A stretch of DNA of 64,000 nt from Epiperipatus broadwayi. Its lineage: Eukaryota; Onychophora; Udeonychophora; Euonychophora; Peripatidae. Numbering within the stretch: the stretch's first letter is position 1; the number at the start of each line of letters is the position of its first letter. The position numbers were made by a program, and so were the translations under genes. Below are positions 47,418-60,598 of the stretch, piece after piece. The DNA is taken from contig JAQFVV010006313.1 in NCBI GenBank assembly GCA_028023455.1, positions 1,374,992 through 1,438,991 on the forward strand. The letters are read 5' to 3'. The notes under the pieces were generated by a model. The model saw nothing but the letters and a program-made list of their open reading frames with translations, ran no database searches and was not told where the DNA came from.

Positions 47418-48510
47418 GGTACTTATTTTTTAGACCATACAAGCCACCTGATGGCATGTTTTATGTGCCAAAACACATAAAAATGCCATTTACATAGCCA
47501 AACATATGGCCTCTAGAAGAGTTATGTTTATATTAGCTGTTAGCAGCCCTAAATGTTGTTGCACACCGATCTTACAATTCACTGATGTCATTCGTGAAAC
47601 TCTGCAAATGCACATACTTTACAGATCGCTACCATATCATGCGAGGGTGTCTAAAAATCAACTGTCCATAACTCTTGAAATGTACATTCCAAGTAATGAT
47701 CTTACACCCCAGCTGATGTAGTATTACATAGTAATAATTTTAAACATGTTGCCACACTTCCATACACAACTTTCAAGGTTTTTAACAATTGGAAAAAAGT
47801 AGAGACAAGCACCATTGCAGAGAACCCACACAAAAATTTAGCTTTGCTGTGGACACATATGAGATAAATCAAATGGCTGAGGTTGCATTGCTACTGCATT
47901 TTTGAATGATCCTTTGGATCATCAAAAACACTCCCTGCACATTCCATCACTATATATTGACATATTCCCCTTTCCTGACCCTGAAATTGCACAATAAAAG
48001 AAAGTGCAACACAGTAAGGTTTTTAAAATAATAGTGTGTTTTTAAAAGCAAAAACAAAAAAACAACTTGTTCGTTTCCAATAATAAATAAGTAGATAAAT
48101 TAATTTATACTTTGTTTTCAACCCAAAAAAAAGTACAGCAATTAATTTATCCGTGTATTTTTTTTAATTAATCTCAAAATAATACCGGAAATCGGACAAC
48201 AAAGACAAAAAAGTCCAACACGGTAACGTTATTAAAATAAAAGCATATTTTTAAAAGCAAAAACAAAAAAGAATTTGTTCATTTCCAGTAAAAAAAAGTA
48301 GATAACTTAATTAATGTAGGCTTATTTTTTTATAAATATAATAACATATATCGGACAATAAAGAAATGGGACAATAATTAATGTAGACTTTTTTTTGTTA
48401 TACCATAAATCGGACATTAAAGAAAGGCCGGACAGGTAACGTTATATTTATGTGTATTAAAGAGCGTGAAAAGTCATCCGGCAGCTTGTATGGTCTAAAA
48501 AATAAGTACC
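47418..48510. mobile_element. DNA-transposon-like element with 27-bp perfect TIRs
   Basis: Left terminus GGTACTTATTTTTTAGACC...AAGC at 47418-47444 is repeated perfectly in inverse at 48484-48510. Flanks are GAAAAATTA on the left and GAAAATTG on the right, a possible imperfect 7-8-bp target duplication. Length 1093 bases. The left half (about 47500-47990) is visibly less AT-rich and holds a 71-codon plus frame (47506-47721) with no domain I recognise. The right half (48000-48380) contains a ~210-base tandem repeat (CAACACNGTAA...TTTTAAAAGCAAAAACAAAA). Superfamily unknown. It is non-autonomous or decayed. Confidence 0.75.
48000..48440 (+). repeat. Internal tandem repeat (~210-bp unit) of the TIR element
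   Basis: GCAACACAGTAAGG at ~48008 and CAACACGGTAACG at ~48214 begin two copies sharing TTTTTAAAAGCAAAAACAAAA and TTGTTCNTTTCCA. A third partial copy begins near 48425 (GGACAGGTAACG). Confidence 0.7.
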
Positions 48511-49557
48511 GAAAATTGTTTCCTTCTTTTTTTATATATAAAATAAAAAAAATTCTAAAAATCTAAAATTTAAAAAAGAAAATGTAGTTTTTTTGATGAC
48601 AAAAAAACAAAACAACATAATCCAAATTCTAGATACTTCTTTCCTTTTCTCAAAGCTTAAAAGCAATTGAAATGGCAAACAAAAATTAGTAAAAAATAAA
48701 TAAAACAAAAGACCTGTTAATAAAAACCTAGAGTAAGAAATTTTAGATTACACATAAAATTCATTAATTTCCTCCACCCCCTATCTCCTTTTTTTAAAAA
48801 ATCCAATTAGAAATTGAAAAAGAAATAAAAGTTCACGTAAAAAAATAAGAAAATGGTTGGCCAAAAAAAAAAAAAACTTTCAAAAAAAAAAAAAAAAGAC
48901 ATTTTAGATTACACAGTGAATTTATATATTTATTCATAATACAATGGTTAGTTCTGTTCCCTCCTTCCTCTTACTTTTTTAAAACAAGAAACAAAAAAAA
49001 AAAAAAACAATCCAACTTCCCAAACAGATTTTTTTTTTTTTCAATTACGAATAAAAGAAATGATTCATTGAAATTTATCTAAGTTTTGTAAATCACATAT
49101 TTTTTTAGCCTTCCTCTTCTCTTCCCAATTACCCCCCCCCCTCTTTAAATCAAATCAAAAATTGAAAAGAGAAATTAGTGAAAAAAAAACAAGATCTGTT
49201 GTCAATGAAAACAAAATACTAGGAGGTTTTAGATTAAACAAGAATTTATAAATTTAGTCATAGCATTATTACTACTAAGATAAATCATTTTAAAATGAAA
49301 TCCACAACTTATTGATTAATAATTCTAGTGTTTAAAACAGTGTTTAAAGTCTCAATTAAAAAGAAAATTCAAATGTAGATAAGTGATTGCATTGTTATCT
49401 AATTTTCTATACTCCAATGTCTGGTAATAATCTCATAAAATAGATATAGTTGATATTTATTTATTTATTAGTATATAGAAAAATTGTAAATTTATTCTAC
49501 AGTTTATATATATATAATGGAGAGAGAAGAAATATTGAAGTTCTTAAATAATTTATA
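48511..49557. other. A/T-homopolymer-rich region
   Basis: Many A and T runs of 8-15 bases and a C-run at 49131-49141. No gene. Confidence 0.6.
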
Positions 49558-49790
49558 TAAGAAATTAATGCATATCTTCTCATAGATTAAAATGACCAAT
49601 TTTTGATGTGGTAAATATAGAAATTAATTATGTGAAAATGATATTTTTAATAAGTTCATTTTCAATGCAAATTAAATTTAACACATTTATGAACTTATTA
49701 AAAATATCATTTTCACATAATTAATTTCTATATTTACCGCATCAAAAATTGGTCATTTTAATCTATGAGAAGATATGCATTAATTTCTTA
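49558..49790. repeat. Near-perfect palindrome, 102-bp arms, 29-base spacer
   Basis: Left arm 49558-49659, right arm 49689-49790. I see a single mismatch (GATGTGG versus GATGCGG). Outer ends TAAGAAATTAATGC, inner ends AATAAGTTCAT. The spacer (TTTCAATGCAAATTAAATTTAACACATTT) is not palindromic. No coding. Same design as the 43.4-43.8 kb palindrome but unrelated in sequence. Confidence 0.93.
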
Positions 49791-50235
49791 TTCTTTTATC
49801 ATTTTTATTAAAAATATATTTCAAGATTCTCACATTGAGATCCCTGTTTTACTTAACAAATCTTTCCCTATTTAAGAATATTGATATCTATAATATTAAT
49901 TTTTAATACAAAGCTATGATTATGATTACTAATCAATCTAAAGCACGCTTAGCGCTCTATTTCTGATGTACTTAGCTTTTTAAAGTATTAAACAATATTT
50001 TCTTAGTATATGTGTTGTATGTATAATTTATATTGAAATATAACGTTTTATATGTTTGTGAAATTAAGTTAGTGTATTTTATAATTTTCTCAAGATCATT
50101 TATTTTGAAAAATTTGGTATTGCAAATCTTTTTTTCTAATAAATACGAATTTATATTCATAAACTGAATAAGAAATTTGTCTAAACCTTTTGGTACAAAT
50201 CTCATCATTTCTCCATTTCTATAATATGTTATCAA
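49791..50235. other. AT-rich region, nothing recognised
   Basis: A minus-strand frame (49972-50235, 87 codons) includes MRFVPKGLDKFLIQFMNIN but matches no domain I know and ends at the SINE. I do not call it a gene. Confidence 0.45.
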
Positions 50236-50344
50236 GCGTTGGTGGTCGAGAGGTCAGCGACAGTTGCCTTAAAAGCAGTTGTCCCAGGTTAGCAGGTTCG
50301 CTTCTTGGCCGATGCTATGACACATGAAAAAAAAAAAAAAAAAA
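50236..50344 (+). mobile_element. tRNA-derived SINE
   Basis: GCGTTGGTGGTCGAGAGGTC (box A-like), a CAGTTGTCCC variable part, a box-B-like GGTTCGCTTC, the GGCCGATGC end, CTATGACACATG and an A-run of ~18. It shares the 3' unit with the copies at 42073 and 18858 but has a different variable region from the 42073 copy, so at least two subfamilies exist. Confidence 0.8.
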
Positions 50345-52030
50345 CTACTTATGTCTCTTTTTTAAGGTTTCCATTTGGAATAAAGGTTTTGTTTTAATAT
50401 AAGACTTTTTTATGAAAAAAAAAAAATAATTTTATATTTATATTAATTTTATAACATATTTTTAAATCTAAACTTGGCTTATATTTAATGAGGTCCATTA
50501 TTTTTTTTGTCTACTCATAATAATTTAAATCATTTATTTAATGACTTTTTTCATCTCCTTGATTCATAACAATTTAGATCATTTTGACTGGCCTAACCAA
50601 ACAACATATGTGTGTTCTTTCAATACAATGCATTTGACTCATAATAATCAACATTGTACTGTTTGCTAAATGCATATAAAAATGTGTAAAAGATTGTGTC
50701 ATACACCACACATGCAGATTAACCATAAAATGTTTCATTGGTTATTTGTCTTTTTTTTTCTTCAGATATCTTTATTTACACATTTCAGAAATGAATGGGG
50801 AAATAAAGATTTCATTTTTATTTAAAAATGGTATTATGTGTAGGTAAAAACATGAAATTGAGTTATTTCATCTGTTTATATGTAAGCTCATTTGAAGAAC
50901 AAAGTTGTTTGTAATTGCATACATATTAAAAGAAAATGTTCAATTCTCTTAATCGGTGAGTAGTTGCAGCAGTAGTATTGGTATAAAAAATGCATTGATA
51001 AAAATATAAAAATCATGAATGTATATATATGTCTAGACATTATACTTATTATTATATCAGAAAATACTTAGAAATTTAAATCAAAATAACCCAACTTTCT
51101 ATATCAAATTCTGAAACAACTTTGTTTATTAACAGGGAAAAAAAATAATAATCGTTTCATTGTCACTAGCCAGCGACCTTAATACTTTTAAATATTAACG
51201 AATATACTTTTATACAAAATTATTAATCTTCTTAATTATTTTCTAGCAAGAATTTTTATGTTCAAGAAGTATTTAAATGGTTACATTCGTTATTTTTTTT
51301 TACCATTTAAATTAGTGTCTTTAGGGAAAATTCTTTAATTTTAATTTCCTGTTATTAACATTATGTTATTAATATGTAAAATTATTAAATATGTGATATG
51401 ATTTCTTCGCATTACTTCTTTAGAGATTTTAAAATGAAGACGTAGAAATATATTTTTTAATAATCGTATTTTCTTGCATAAAGTTATAAACAACCTCGGG
51501 GAAACTAAATTAAATTTATCTATTACATTTATAAATTACCAAAATTACATGATTTGATAAAAAAAAAAAAACACTTTCATCTAAAAGTTTATATCCTAAT
51601 ACATATTTCTTTGCCTTTTTTGTACGTACATATATATATATTTTTAGCATTTAATTATCTGATTACCGCTGAAAACTCTTTCGGATTAGTAGCATCATTA
51701 AAAATTAATTTCTCTTGAATGAGAGAGTTCTATTCTGAATTTATTAAGTGTATATTTTGAAGCCAATAATGAACTTTCTATTCTTATTTTGCAATAATAC
51801 TACAGAAACAAAACAATGAAACAAATGTATAGAAAAGATCCTAGTGTGAAATAAAACATCTCTCTTAACTTTACAAATCTAAACAAATGTAAAAAAATGA
51901 GAAAATATGTACAGCGCTGATATATATATATTGTCACCTCAACTTTCTCTGCGCACTCTTTCACTTAGTTAATCTCAATAAACTCTCATTTATTTCAAGT
52001 AGCTAGTCAATTGAATTTTATACTTTAGGA
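50345..52030. other. AT-rich region, nothing recognisable
   Basis: No long open frame, no element domain. Short TA tracts at 51629 and 51922. Confidence 0.6.
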
Positions 52031-52046
52031 TCAAATATACCGGGGG
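52031..52046 (-). other. PBS-like GC-rich motif
   Basis: On the minus strand TTTGGCGCCCCCGGTA, sharing the ten bases GGCGCCCCCG with 6809-6818. In DNA this AT-rich the match stands out and may mark a retroelement primer-binding site. No LTR is recognised beside it. Confidence 0.3.
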
Positions 52047-52369
52047 CGCCAAATTGCAGCCATAAATTGTAATGCCCACCAGAGATCATCATCATTAGTC
52101 AATTTAGGACTATAGAAGATACTGGAGAAAGTAATTAAATTGTCTCTCAAAAAAAATAATAACAATAATATTGATAAAACCATTCAATCTATGTGGTCTT
52201 AATTTCAAACCTAGCATTAGTCATGCAAATATTTCATGATAAATTTATTATAAAAGTCATAATAATGAGACAACATTCTTCCATAACTTTATTATAATTA
52301 TCTGATCTCGAGTGGTAACTACAGAAAATACTGTATACAGTTCTCATTTATATCTGACTGGAAATAAAT

Positions 52370-52709
52370 CAGTGATCAATGCAGAGAACTCATAATCTAT
52401 GTTCATAATATAAAATTATCATTTAATTTAACATCAGATAAAATTATCACAAATAAATCCTTCCCATTTAATTCCATTACTTTATTTTTCGTTCTCAGCA
52501 TCCATCACTTTTAATAGCTACAATTATATAACACGGAATCAGTGATCAATGCAGAGAACTCATAATCTGTGTTCATAATATAAAATTATCATTTAATTTA
52601 ACATCAGATAAAATTATCACAAATAAATCCTTCCCATTTAATTCCATTACTTTATTTTTCGTTCTCAGCATCCATCACTTTTAATAGCTACAATTATATA
52701 ACACGGAAT
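52370..52709 (+). repeat. Tandem duplication, 170-bp unit, two copies
   Basis: 52370-52539 and 52540-52709 are identical except for one base (AATCTATG versus AATCTGTG). There is no coding sequence. So close a match implies a recent duplication, or an assembly artefact. Confidence 0.95.
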
Positions 52710-53194
52710 GTCTGTGTTATGTTCTCTAATCTGAGAATTCTAATCTTATTTCTCAAATACACATATATCTTTCGATCAACTATCAATTCATGATCCCTAT
52801 TGTTATAATAGTATAATTATTTTATTATACAAATTATATGTGTATATAATATGCTACTTGAATTCCAAACCAGCTCTTAGATTAATAATTGAACTGCTCT
52901 TTCTCAAGGTCTAGATCTGTCAAGAGGTTCCCATATAAGTGATTACACTTTAATGGATATGATCCCATATATGCCAAAATAAATTTTAATACAAGTTCAA
53001 TAGTGGGAATCACTCTAAACACCGAGAACAGGAAAGGGATTTTATGTCTGCTCCCAATATTCACAACATTACAATGAATCAAAAGATTAAATTTATTAAA
53101 CTTAATTTAACTATTCCCTGTCATTTTATTCTGTTATTTCTAATTTATTGACCAAATTTTAATTAATAACTTTAAAACTATTATATCTTGCTAA

Positions 53195-53525
53195 GTTAAA
53201 CTATGGAAGTAAACCATGGACATCAATCAGACAAATCAATCAACATTTACTTATGAAAGCAAAGTACGGAAACAAGTCATAAAATCAGATTATGCAAATT
53301 AATGGTGGAAATAAATTATGTGAAAATGAAGTTTATAAAAGTGACTTATATAAAAATTATGTAAATCGAATATAGAAATATTCGATAAAATCTATACTGT
53401 AAATCAATCATGGAAATAAATCATCAATATAAAATTAACTATGTGAATCGAATATGAAAACAATATGATAATGACTACTGCAAATCGATCTTGGAAATAA
53501 AGTATCATTATAAAATAAATAATTA
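53195..53525 (+). repeat. Degenerate minisatellite-like repeats
   Basis: GGAAATAAATCAT-type cores followed by ATAAAAT and TATGNAAATCGA recur at irregular spacing (about 53208, 53302, 53411, 53493). The units are heavily diverged. Confidence 0.45.
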
Positions 53526-53784
53526 ATTTAAATATGAACTAATATTACCTTAACCCTTAAACCGCTAATTAAATCATTGGTTGTATGAGGTAAAAATCAA
53601 ATCTTTTAATTGGCCAACTCACAAACTGAAGACAAAGCCTATTGTTAAAACATATTCGCCTATAATATTAAATTCAACTCAGATATGTTTATAAAAAGTA
53701 TATAATTAATTTTTCAGGTCATGAAGAAAACGAAAGTTCTTTCAAAAATAAATTCTATTTATTTATTCTAATATTCTATATCGG

Positions 53785-53787
<3 letters not shown>

Positions 53788-53820
<33 letters not shown>

Positions 53821-54110
53821 CAATATAAATAATATTTTTAAAAAAAACATTTTTAATATTTCTTTTTTTTTTAATTTTTTTTTTTTTCCCCTCCCTTTCA
53901 CAATATCTTAACTAAGACATGTAAGACCAACACACAAAAACTATTTATTTTTTTTAATTGTTTTTATTTATTTTTTTTTTAAATAAAAAAAAAAAGAAGA
54001 CCCCACCACCCAACAGAAAAAAAAAATTCTAAACGAAACTAATAAATTTAATTTAAAAAAAAAAAAAGAAAAAAGAGGGGTGTGAAGGTGGGGGGGGGGG
54101 AGGGAAAGGG
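53788..54110. repeat. Poly-T / poly-A / poly-G low-complexity block
   Basis: A T-run of more than 30 bases at 53789-53820, then A/T runs, then a purine block with a G-run at 54091-54100. The Phe/Pro-rich frames read here are artefacts. Confidence 0.85.
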
Positions 54111-57100
54111 TTAATATAGGTGCTGGATATATAAATTCTGGAGATATTTGAAACATCAAAACACAAAACACAATATAATCTTATAACAATAGTAAACTTT
54201 ATTACATTAACAATAATGATAAAAATTAAATAAAAACACACTAAATTATAATATTGTTACACAAATATATGATTCTGATCTATTCAGGACTCTTATTCGA
54301 ACACATGTTTGAATTAACTAAGTTCCTGGATGACTCACTTCTTGTTTTGACCCATTCATTTATTAAATAAATAATTAATAATAATAATAAATACAATCGC
54401 TCACACATGGAATCAGAAATCCGTATATTTTAGCTTTAAGGAAACATATCTTGAAAGAGAAGAAAACCTACAAATTTCTACTTCCCCCCTTTTTATTGTA
54501 AACATTGTCCATTGGACTATTCCAAAATAATATATTCACTTCAATTATTCTAACTAACAATGTGAAATAATCTTAAATTTCTAAACCATTTCATCAAGCA
54601 ATAATTTTCACATTGCCAATGAAGAAGGATTATATGTCATAAAATTACCCTACTAATTTTGCAAATGGGTTTAAATTCAAAACCCACACTTTTACATTCA
54701 TGCTTGTCAGATCTTTACGTTTTGACTGTATATCTTAATAGGTCAGTATGTCCGCTCAGCTTGATGACCTCAATTTACCATCATTCAAAAAAAAAATCAA
54801 CACAGATCGGTTAGTTTATTAATTAAAATCTTTGTCATTCTTCCTCATACATATACATCTGACTGAATCCTTATCCTTTCAGGGCAATTTTATTCTGTCC
54901 CACATAAGAATAACTCTCTTCATATCCCACATCACCATGCAGTATCTATAACACGCACACAGCCACATCTTGATAAGGGAAATAAAAAAAACAAAACAAC
55001 AACAGTATCAACTTCAAACTATTTGCTTGAGCCAGAGAGAGATCTTTCCTAAGATCCAGAATTGTGTAAAGAGCTTCTGCCTAGACATCTACTCTCTATA
55101 TTGGCACGCAAAACCTTTTCTAAAAATAAACAGTAACTTTATTAATAATTCCCTATCTTAATAAAATAAATGGAGTAAAACTTAGTCATCTCCACTGCCA
55201 TGGTAAATAAATCATGAGACATCTATTTCCCATCTGTTGGGTGGTAGGATTACTTTATATTAGTAATGACAAGTGTTTATAGCTTTATATGCCCACACAT
55301 ACATCGATTCCAGCCTAGATATATGACAAAGACTAACCAGATCCCAAATCAATACATATATGAATTATTTCAATTTTAACCAGTCAAGCCAACAACATAC
55401 CCAATATTTATATTAATAACATATCAACACTCACAGCATAATAATGGGTTTTATATGACCATCCCCTCCTGCTTCACATTTAATATTAAGAACAAATTAA
55501 AATTTTGTTAAGAATAATAAAATATTTATATCATTTCTCTCTTTACTTTTAAGTCTAAATTTACGTGAGCATCTATACTTAAATGGTATCAAAATCATTT
55601 TCATTTCTTTCCTTCAAACATTTTAAACATAAACAAAATATTAAATTAAATAATCCAGTGATTAGAGTGTGACATATCATATAAACAAAATAAAATATAA
55701 TAAAAAACAAAAACAAATGACATATTATATAAACGAAATAAAATAAAGAATAAATATCAACATTACAGATGGTCTCTTTAAATGTCTTTTCCTTCCACTG
55801 TCCATCAATCAATTAATACATTCAGTTCATTTTGCTTGAGATAGCTATATACTTGCAAATCAGACAGTTATTTTAATTAAATGTGTATAGAATGCACAGA
55901 CAGTCATTTGAATCAAGATAGATAAAAAATGTAGATAGTTATTTTAAATCAAAAGTGTAGCTACAGGAGAATCAATAAATTCTGAAAGAGTTTTGATGGT
56001 TACCTTCCATTTGAAGACTTTTTTCCTGGATTTGAATTCCTGGGTTTCCTTTCCTCTTCTTTTTCATTTGAAGGTTCAAATCATATACAACAAGCAGTTT
56101 TTGATTACCAAACACAAATTAACCTTTTAAATATTTTCAGAAGTTTGCTGCAATCTCTTTAAATGAATTTTAAAGAGCCAAATAATTATTATAATTTGAA
56201 TTGGAGCTTCAATCTCATACAAAATTCTGACAGTTCTTTCCCTCAATGAATTTTTAATAAGCAGAATGGATAAGTTGTAGCATTTAGTATAAAATGTTTT
56301 ATCAAATGTTGACTTCTTCATAATTGATTTGAGGGAAAGAAGTATGCACCACTGATGGACGAATTAGAAATTCATATTTTGGTCTACTATAAAACTTAAA
56401 TGCATTTTTAAATTCTGAGAAAGAAAATTTAAAAAAAAAAACTTGGAGATTAATTCTTAGTTAGCCCATTGTTCTTAATTAGCAAAAGGTTCCTTTTTCA
56501 CTTTCTTCAGTCATCTTTTATAAAGTGAAGGGAAAAAAAACACATGTTAAACCCCCCCAGTGGTTCCTCTTCGAGTCTAATAAAAAAAAATCCCCTCAGA
56601 ATGAACAATGACTCTGAAGTGTTACTATTAACAACTTTGTCTGATCTGAAACCAGATCTCTTTAATTAACACATTGTCGATTAATTTATGGAAAATTAGT
56701 TAAAGAAGATATAATTGAAAACATAAGCTTACTAACATTTTTTTTCTTTTTCAAACAAAGGTTACATTCATTCGATCTAAATAATTTCTTATTTAGATTT
56801 ACATTTTAAATAATATAGAAAATTATGTCAATTTTTATAAAGGAAAGAAAAAAAAATCAAACCCATATATCTGTATCACATACACACCATGTGCAGACCA
56901 TCAAATAGAAAACTGATTATTCAGATTATATGAACACAAATATCCATCATAATTTCTTATAATTACAAGCATAAAATCAATTATAATTTCTGATAATCAT
57001 AAACATAAATATTCACCATAATCTCCTATAACTTTAAACTTATTCTCTAGAAAGAAACTGTTAACTAAAGCTACTGACAATCGATTCAATCTTAATTCTC

Positions 57101-60100
57101 AACTCTTTAATAATAGATATCAAATTCACAAAACTTTATCCTAGTCATATAAATATTTATTCCTGAATTATTATATTGGTAAAAAAAAATCAATCCCCCC
57201 CCCCTGCATTAAATAAGGCTAACTACATTTTATACAAACACAAACTGTCTCTATATACGTTACTTTTGAACTAATATAGCCATTACTTTCTCAAATAAAA
57301 CCTTTAACTTTTCTTATATATATATATAATTTTCCACAATTACTTCATTTTATTATATTTGGTTTATAGATGGAATAAACCAAAGGGCTACAATATATAT
57401 ATAAATATTACACACTAACAAATATTTTACAGACTTTTAAATTCGCTCAAAATGTATTGTCATCTGTGCATATACAAAAAATAAAACAGATATTTATCCC
57501 ACAACTACATATATTATAAGTGGAAAAAATCCAATGAAATAAAACTGCTGGAAGAAAAAATCACCTAAAGTATTTTTACATAATATGAACAATATTTAAA
57601 ATGAGAAATGTATATTAAAATAAATTTTAACAAGGAAAATGTAGTTCTCTCGAAACACAATCCTAAATTTGTAATATTTAATAGAATAAATTAGGAATAT
57701 GGGGAGGTTTAAGTCTTTATTTTTTTAGCAGCAACTTTTGTCTTTCTATTTTGAATACACTCTAGTGAGAATTTTATTTACATTGCTCCACATTGGAACA
57801 GTTTATTTTTACAATTAAACCCTTTTTTATATAATATATTGATAATCATAACATTATTTATTGCAAATGAGAACTTTAAAATAGTAGATGCCCAAAAAGG
57901 AAATATTTAACATTTGCAAAACCCGAAAATAAGTTTTTAAAGAGAGTTCTTATCTACAACATCAATAAATTTCTTGAAAAAGTTAGCAGCAAACTAAAAA
58001 ATATTTAAATTTTATTAAAATGAAGATAATGTAATGTTAATTAATATAAAAGAAATAAAAAAATATTAAAAGTAAAAATATTATTTATTGTTATTAATAT
58101 TTTAATAAATAATTTTTTTACTATTTTGATAAATGTGATTCTAGTTTGGCCAGTAGAAACAGCTTCCACTTCAACACAACAAACTTTTTAAAAGCCGTCT
58201 TTTTAAAAATAAATGTCTTCACAAAAACACTTTTTGGTTATGTAAATTTTTGGTTTAAAGTAAAGAGTTTACAAAAATATTGCATAAATAACCTTTAATT
58301 TATAAAGAATTTTACTAAAACTAACATTTTTTTAGGAATATAAATTATTCTGTCATGTGACCTCTGGATAAACACAACAGCAAATCAGAAATTTTCATTT
58401 CTATTGATATCTAAGTTACCTCTCATGCATTATCCTGCAAATAAACTATTGTCAATCATGCAAAAATCTAAAAAGTCCATATAATGCTGACATCTTCAAT
58501 TTTATTTCCATTAATAATAAACTGTACATAATAATGTAAATAAGTAGATAGCCTTAAAGCATAGTGATTACAGCACCGTTGTAATACCCCAAATTTTCAA
58601 AATCTATATGAGGTTGTCATTATTTTTACTGCTTGACATAAACTCATAGGCCATTTTTCTCATATTGTATTTATTTTACAAATGCATTTTAATGAATAAA
58701 ATCATCATCAAATATTTGCTTCAATTAAATTTCCTTCAATTTTAATAAAAATATTCATTTAAATAATAAAATAAATCTCTTAAATATATAACCTCACTTT
58801 TTCAAATAAACAATACCAAGGAAATTATTAGTATAAAAAACATGTTCAAAAAAAAATTTCTTCAAATTTGTTTGTTTCACATAAAAACAAACATTTTTTC
58901 TAAATATCAAAAATCTATTTCCCAGTTTAATAAATATTAAAATAAATAAAAAAATATAGTTCAACTATACTTCCTGTCTGATTTCATACATTTTAGACAG
59001 GCCCATTTTTTTCTAATATTTAAATACATTCAAATAAAAGCAACATGTAAACATTATATTGTTATTATAAAACAAATATTTAATCATTTTAACAAATGAA
59101 AAAACATGTAAATGGATAGAACAGTTATTTTTTGGAAACAACAGTGGACCATGTCTCACTGTGTAGTAGTCTATTTTGTCTTGAATAAATTGATATATAT
59201 TCTCTCAATATACCTATTGCTGCTTACATATAGGTAAAGTAGGTATTATAAAAATGTCAAATATTAATGTTTATTTTTATTTAGCTGAAATATTTTATTT
59301 GGTGATTGTACTGGTAGTATTTTTGGCATCCCTTTGCTTTCCTGAATCTATTATTAATACAATTTTACTGCTTTTGTATTCATTTGACAGTTAAAATGGA
59401 AACCAATATATGTATATATTGATTTATTAGTTTAAAAAATCTGAAGATGTCAGTAGTGTTTAGAGAAATGAACACAAATGTGATGGCAACATGCTAATTG
59501 GTATATTCTTCATTTTTGCACCTTGAAAACACTTGCAGGAATATATGCAAACTCCTCTCATTGTATTTATTAATAAAAAGCAAAATTTTACAATTTCTAC
59601 AGTTTATTTAAATATTTATGATTATTTTTGCAAAATATTTATACAATAAAGATTTAAAACATACATTTTTATTACATTTACATTTATTCAAATAGATTTT
59701 TTTTAAAAAAAAAAATAAGCTTAAGAAAAATGTAGTGAAAGTAAAAATAAAGTTGCAATCAGTCACACTTCTATAAGTAATGCAGTATGGATTTTTTGTG
59801 ATATTTTAATAATTGTACATACAAATTCTAATTTTAGAACAGAATTTCATTGTCTTATGATGACTTATCAATAATTTGTTTGAACTTAAAAATAATGTTC
59901 AATTAACAAATATGTTAGTCTTTTTTTTCTATCACCAGTATAGTAATTATTTATTAATAAAAAAGTTAATTTTTCTGTTTTTATATTCATGTAATGTTTT
60001 ATATTTTTGCAAAATTAAAAAATATTCATAACGTTTTTCTGTTTATAAGCTTATAGTTTTTAAAAATAAAGTCCCATTTATTAACTTATATGATTTTGTA

Positions 60101-60196
60101 AATGTTACTAACTATAATATTTGCAACAAAATTAAATTTGTGTACAATGATTTTACTAATAGTGATTTAAATGATTTTCAACTATTGAAACAAAAT
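54111..60196. other. 6-kb AT-rich gene-free stretch
   Basis: Scanned on both strands: no open frame with a domain, no element motif. Minor features are a ~60-base near-repeat (ACATATCATATAAACAAAATAAAATA at 55673 and 55727), a C-run at 57196-57206 and degenerate CATAAT-type repeats at 56940-57030. Small frames at 55579-55812 and 56127-56321 are simple-sequence ORFs. Confidence 0.6.
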
Positions 60197-60499
<303 letters not shown>

Positions 60500-60598
60500 A
60501 AAATATAAATTGTATCCACTTATGAGCACTTTTGATTATCCTAGTAATCTTTGTCAACTAACACTTTGAAAGGCTAACCTTCCCTCAATTCTGTGATC

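Noticed and set aside
47506-47721. 71-codon ORF in the TIR element as a transposase
   Set aside because: No DDE or other nuclease motif is visible. Reported only as part of the element.
53968-54241. Phe/Pro-rich minus-strand ORFs
   Set aside because: They are read through poly-A/T and G-run low-complexity DNA.
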